Shown piece after piece: positions 6,071 through 7,300 of a stretch of DNA of 7,300 bases (within the stretch, counting starts at the first letter, position 1; each line of letters starts with the position of its first letter). The notes under the pieces were generated by a model, which saw nothing but the letters and a program-made list of their open reading frames with translations, was not told the origin of the DNA and did not search any database. Source of the stretch: Saprospiraceae bacterium (GTDB lineage: Bacteria > Bacteroidota > Bacteroidia > Chitinophagales > Saprospiraceae); the NCBI GenBank assembly GCA_016787375.1, contig JAEUUM010000533.1, forward strand, positions 1-7,300, in the 5' to 3' direction. A program made the position numbers and the translations under genes.

Positions 6071-7042
6071 TTAAAATAGGCTTTCAATTACTTGCTCTTC
6101 GTTGATTCCTTCTGCTTCGGCTTTATAGTTACGAACGATTCTGTGTCTTAATACATTTTTAGCGATTGCTTGAACGTCCTCTATGTCCGGTGAATATTTG
6201 CCTCTCAATGCTCCATGACATTTAGCTCCGAGAACCAAATATTGTGAAGCCCTTGGTCCTGCACCCCATGATATATAGTTGTTAACCATAGGTGTAGCCA
6301 TTTCAGTTCCGGGCCTTGTTTTTGTTGCAAGCTTCACAGCATACTCCAGAACATTGTCGGCTATGGGTATTCTTCTGACAAGATGTTGAAATTCAAGAAT
6401 TTGCTGCATATTCACAACATGCTGTAATTTTGCTTTTTCATCAGAAGTTGTAGACCTTACTACTTGAAGTTCCTCCTGGTATGAAGGGTAATCAAGGGTA
6501 ATATTAAACATAAATCGGTCTAATTGTGCTTCCGGTAACGGGTATGTACCTTCTTGTTCAATCGGGTTCTGAGTTGCCAAAACAAAAAATGGATTTGGCA
6601 AAAGATGCCTCTCGCCCGAAACCGTTACAGATCGTTCTTGCATCGCCTCCAAAAGTGCAGCCTGGGTTTTAGGGGGAGTACGGTTTATCTCATCTGCAAG
6701 AACAATATTTGCGAATAAAGGACCTCTGTTAAATTTGAAATGCCTGTTTTCATCCAAAATTTCAGAACCTGTAATATCGGAAGGCATCAAATCCGGTGTG
6801 AACTGTATTCTTTTAAAATCAAGGTCAAGTACATCTGAGATGGTGCTTACTAGTAAAGTTTTTGCAAGACCCGGAACACCAACCAGAAGACTGTGTCCAT
6901 TACTGAACAAAGAAATAATAACTGATTTTACTACTTCGTCTTGTCCGATGATTACTTTACCTATTTCTTTGGATAGGGCTTGGTATGATCTTGACAAAAC
7001 GTCTATTCCTTCTACGTCTGATGAAAACTTAAAATCCGTCAT
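6071..7042 (-). CDS. MoxR-family AAA+ ATPase
   Basis: MoxR proteins are cytoplasmic ring-forming ATPases that act as chaperones, often together with VWA-domain proteins, in maturing enzyme complexes or envelope functions. The 323 residues are the usual length and all motifs are intact. These are Walker A GVPGLAKT (55-62), Walker B IVLADE (113-118, Asp117-Glu118), sensor 1 ATQNP (Asn159), the LDRF arginine (Arg176) and sensor 2 GAGPRASQ (Arg264), followed by the helical lid. The ATG at 7042 lies after an AT-rich leader (TTAATTAACTAAAAGT) without a Shine-Dalgarno sequence. In many Bacteroidota this gene is followed by a DUF58 gene and VWA/bat genes. Here nothing follows on the same strand: the convergent aminotransferase ends 58 bases beyond its stop, so partners must be elsewhere or upstream. 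I found no convincing promoter within the upstream 250 bases. Confidence 0.95.
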   Translation of the reverse strand: MTDFKFSSDVEGIDVLSRSYQALSKEIGKVIIGQDEVVKSVIISLFSNGHSLLVGVPGLAKTLLVSTISDVLDLDFKRIQFTPDLMPSDITGSEILDENRHFKFNRGPLFANIVLADEINRTPPKTQAALLEAMQERSVTVSGERHLLPNPFFVLATQNPIEQEGTYPLPEAQLDRFMFNITLDYPSYQEELQVVRSTTSDEKAKLQHVVNMQQILEFQHLVRRIPIADNVLEYAVKLATKTRPGTEMATPMVNNYISWGAGPRASQYLVLGAKCHGALRGKYSPDIEDVQAIAKNVLRHRIVRNYKAEAEGINEEQVIESLF

Positions 7043-7200
7043 TTTTACTTTTAGTTAATTAACAAGTTGTAAACGCTTTTTGGGCTTTTATGTTGCGCAA
7101 ATAATCTGCGTCAATCCTTGAACAACCATGTTTGATGTAAAAAATAATGCCCTCTTTTTAAAGTCATTTTAGAAAAAATTAGCGCACACAACATGAAATT
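7043..7200. other. Non-coding AT-rich stretch upstream of MoxR
   Basis: I see no supportable gene, hairpin or RNA here. On the plus strand there is only a 14-codon frame (7128-7172). On the minus strand a 32-codon stretch without start codon ends at TAA 7061-7059. The region presumably holds the MoxR promoter and leader; the nearest thing to a -7 element on the minus strand (around 7098-7105) matches poorly. Confidence 0.5.
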
Positions 7201-7300
7201 TTACTTTTTATACAACTCATATTTTGAAAGCTCAAGGTCTAATTTTTTGTATTCTGCCGGTATTGGATAGGAAGAGTTTTTTTTTAGTTAAAAAATAATC
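7201..7300 (-). pseudogene. Possible C-terminal tail of a gene entering from the right edge, interrupted by a frameshift at an A9 run
   Basis: On the minus strand, codons 7287-7204 read LKKNSSYPIPAEYKKLDLEL and continue SKYELYKK to a TAA at 7203-7201. The composition looks like a real lysine-rich C-terminus, but there is no start codon and an in-frame TAA lies at 7290-7288. The frame that is open from the window edge (DYFLTKKK) crosses a run of nine A (T9 on the plus strand, 7277-7285) and then stops at a TGA. If the run were eight A, the edge frame would continue straight into the tail. This could be a decayed gene, slippage at the homopolymer or a sequence error. I do not recognise the protein, and chance is possible over so short a stretch. 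Confidence 0.3.

Noticed and set aside
6735..7058. 107-codon plus-strand frame over the MoxR N-terminus
   Set aside because: It is the longest shadow frame but lies wholly antisense to conserved Walker A/B sequence and has no promoter or family features.
7059..7157. Minus-strand open stretch reading KEGIIFYIKHGCSRIDADYL and onward, upstream of MoxR
   Set aside because: It has a somewhat protein-like composition but no start codon and a stop directly before it; at about 32 codons chance is likely.
7193..7270. 25-codon plus-strand frame from ATG 7193
   Set aside because: It is hydrophobic and aromatic-rich, opposite the more convincing minus-strand tail, and has no promoter or ribosome-binding support.

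Overview
The window is AT-rich and tightly packed, and it suggests a member of the Bacteroidota. It carries a lipoprotein-free TPR–PD40–OmpA envelope protein and a single-lipoyl 2-oxo acid dehydrogenase E2 of the type common in that phylum. Leaders are AT-rich without clear Shine-Dalgarno sequences, and there is a TTG-N20-TATCTTT promoter of the Bacteroidota sigma-factor type. No class or genus can be assigned. No mobile element, CRISPR array, rRNA or tRNA gene was seen.

Left block (1-3026, minus strand): a dihydrolipoamide acyltransferase (E2) gene is followed by a TPR/PD40/OmpA-family gene that runs off the left edge. The two overlap by one base (TAGTG), so the OmpA-family gene starts at GTG and looks translationally coupled to an unrelated metabolic gene. 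Its OmpA domain keeps the family spacing but has Ala where the peptidoglycan-binding Asp normally sits.

Central block (3282-4575, plus strand), divergent from E2: an EamA/DMT-type permease with a TTG start is joined by a 4-base ATGA overlap to a compact 128-residue SET-domain protein lysine methyltransferase resembling fission-yeast Set7. A 10-codon reading frame precedes the permease and its stop overlaps the TTG start.

Right block: a PLP-dependent class I/II aminotransferase (4738-6012, plus strand) has its own promoter. It converges on a MoxR-family AAA+ ATPase (6071-7042, minus strand). A perfect 21-bp tandem duplication fills the gap between their stop codons. The right end (7043-7300) is mostly non-coding but holds a possible C-terminal gene tail that would be in frame with the edge only if a run of nine A were one base shorter.

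Functionally this is a patchwork of housekeeping and envelope genes rather than one pathway. The least ordinary points are the permease–SET methyltransferase pair, the degenerate OmpA binding site and the coupled E2–OmpA pair. I found no evidence for a large unknown multi-gene system.
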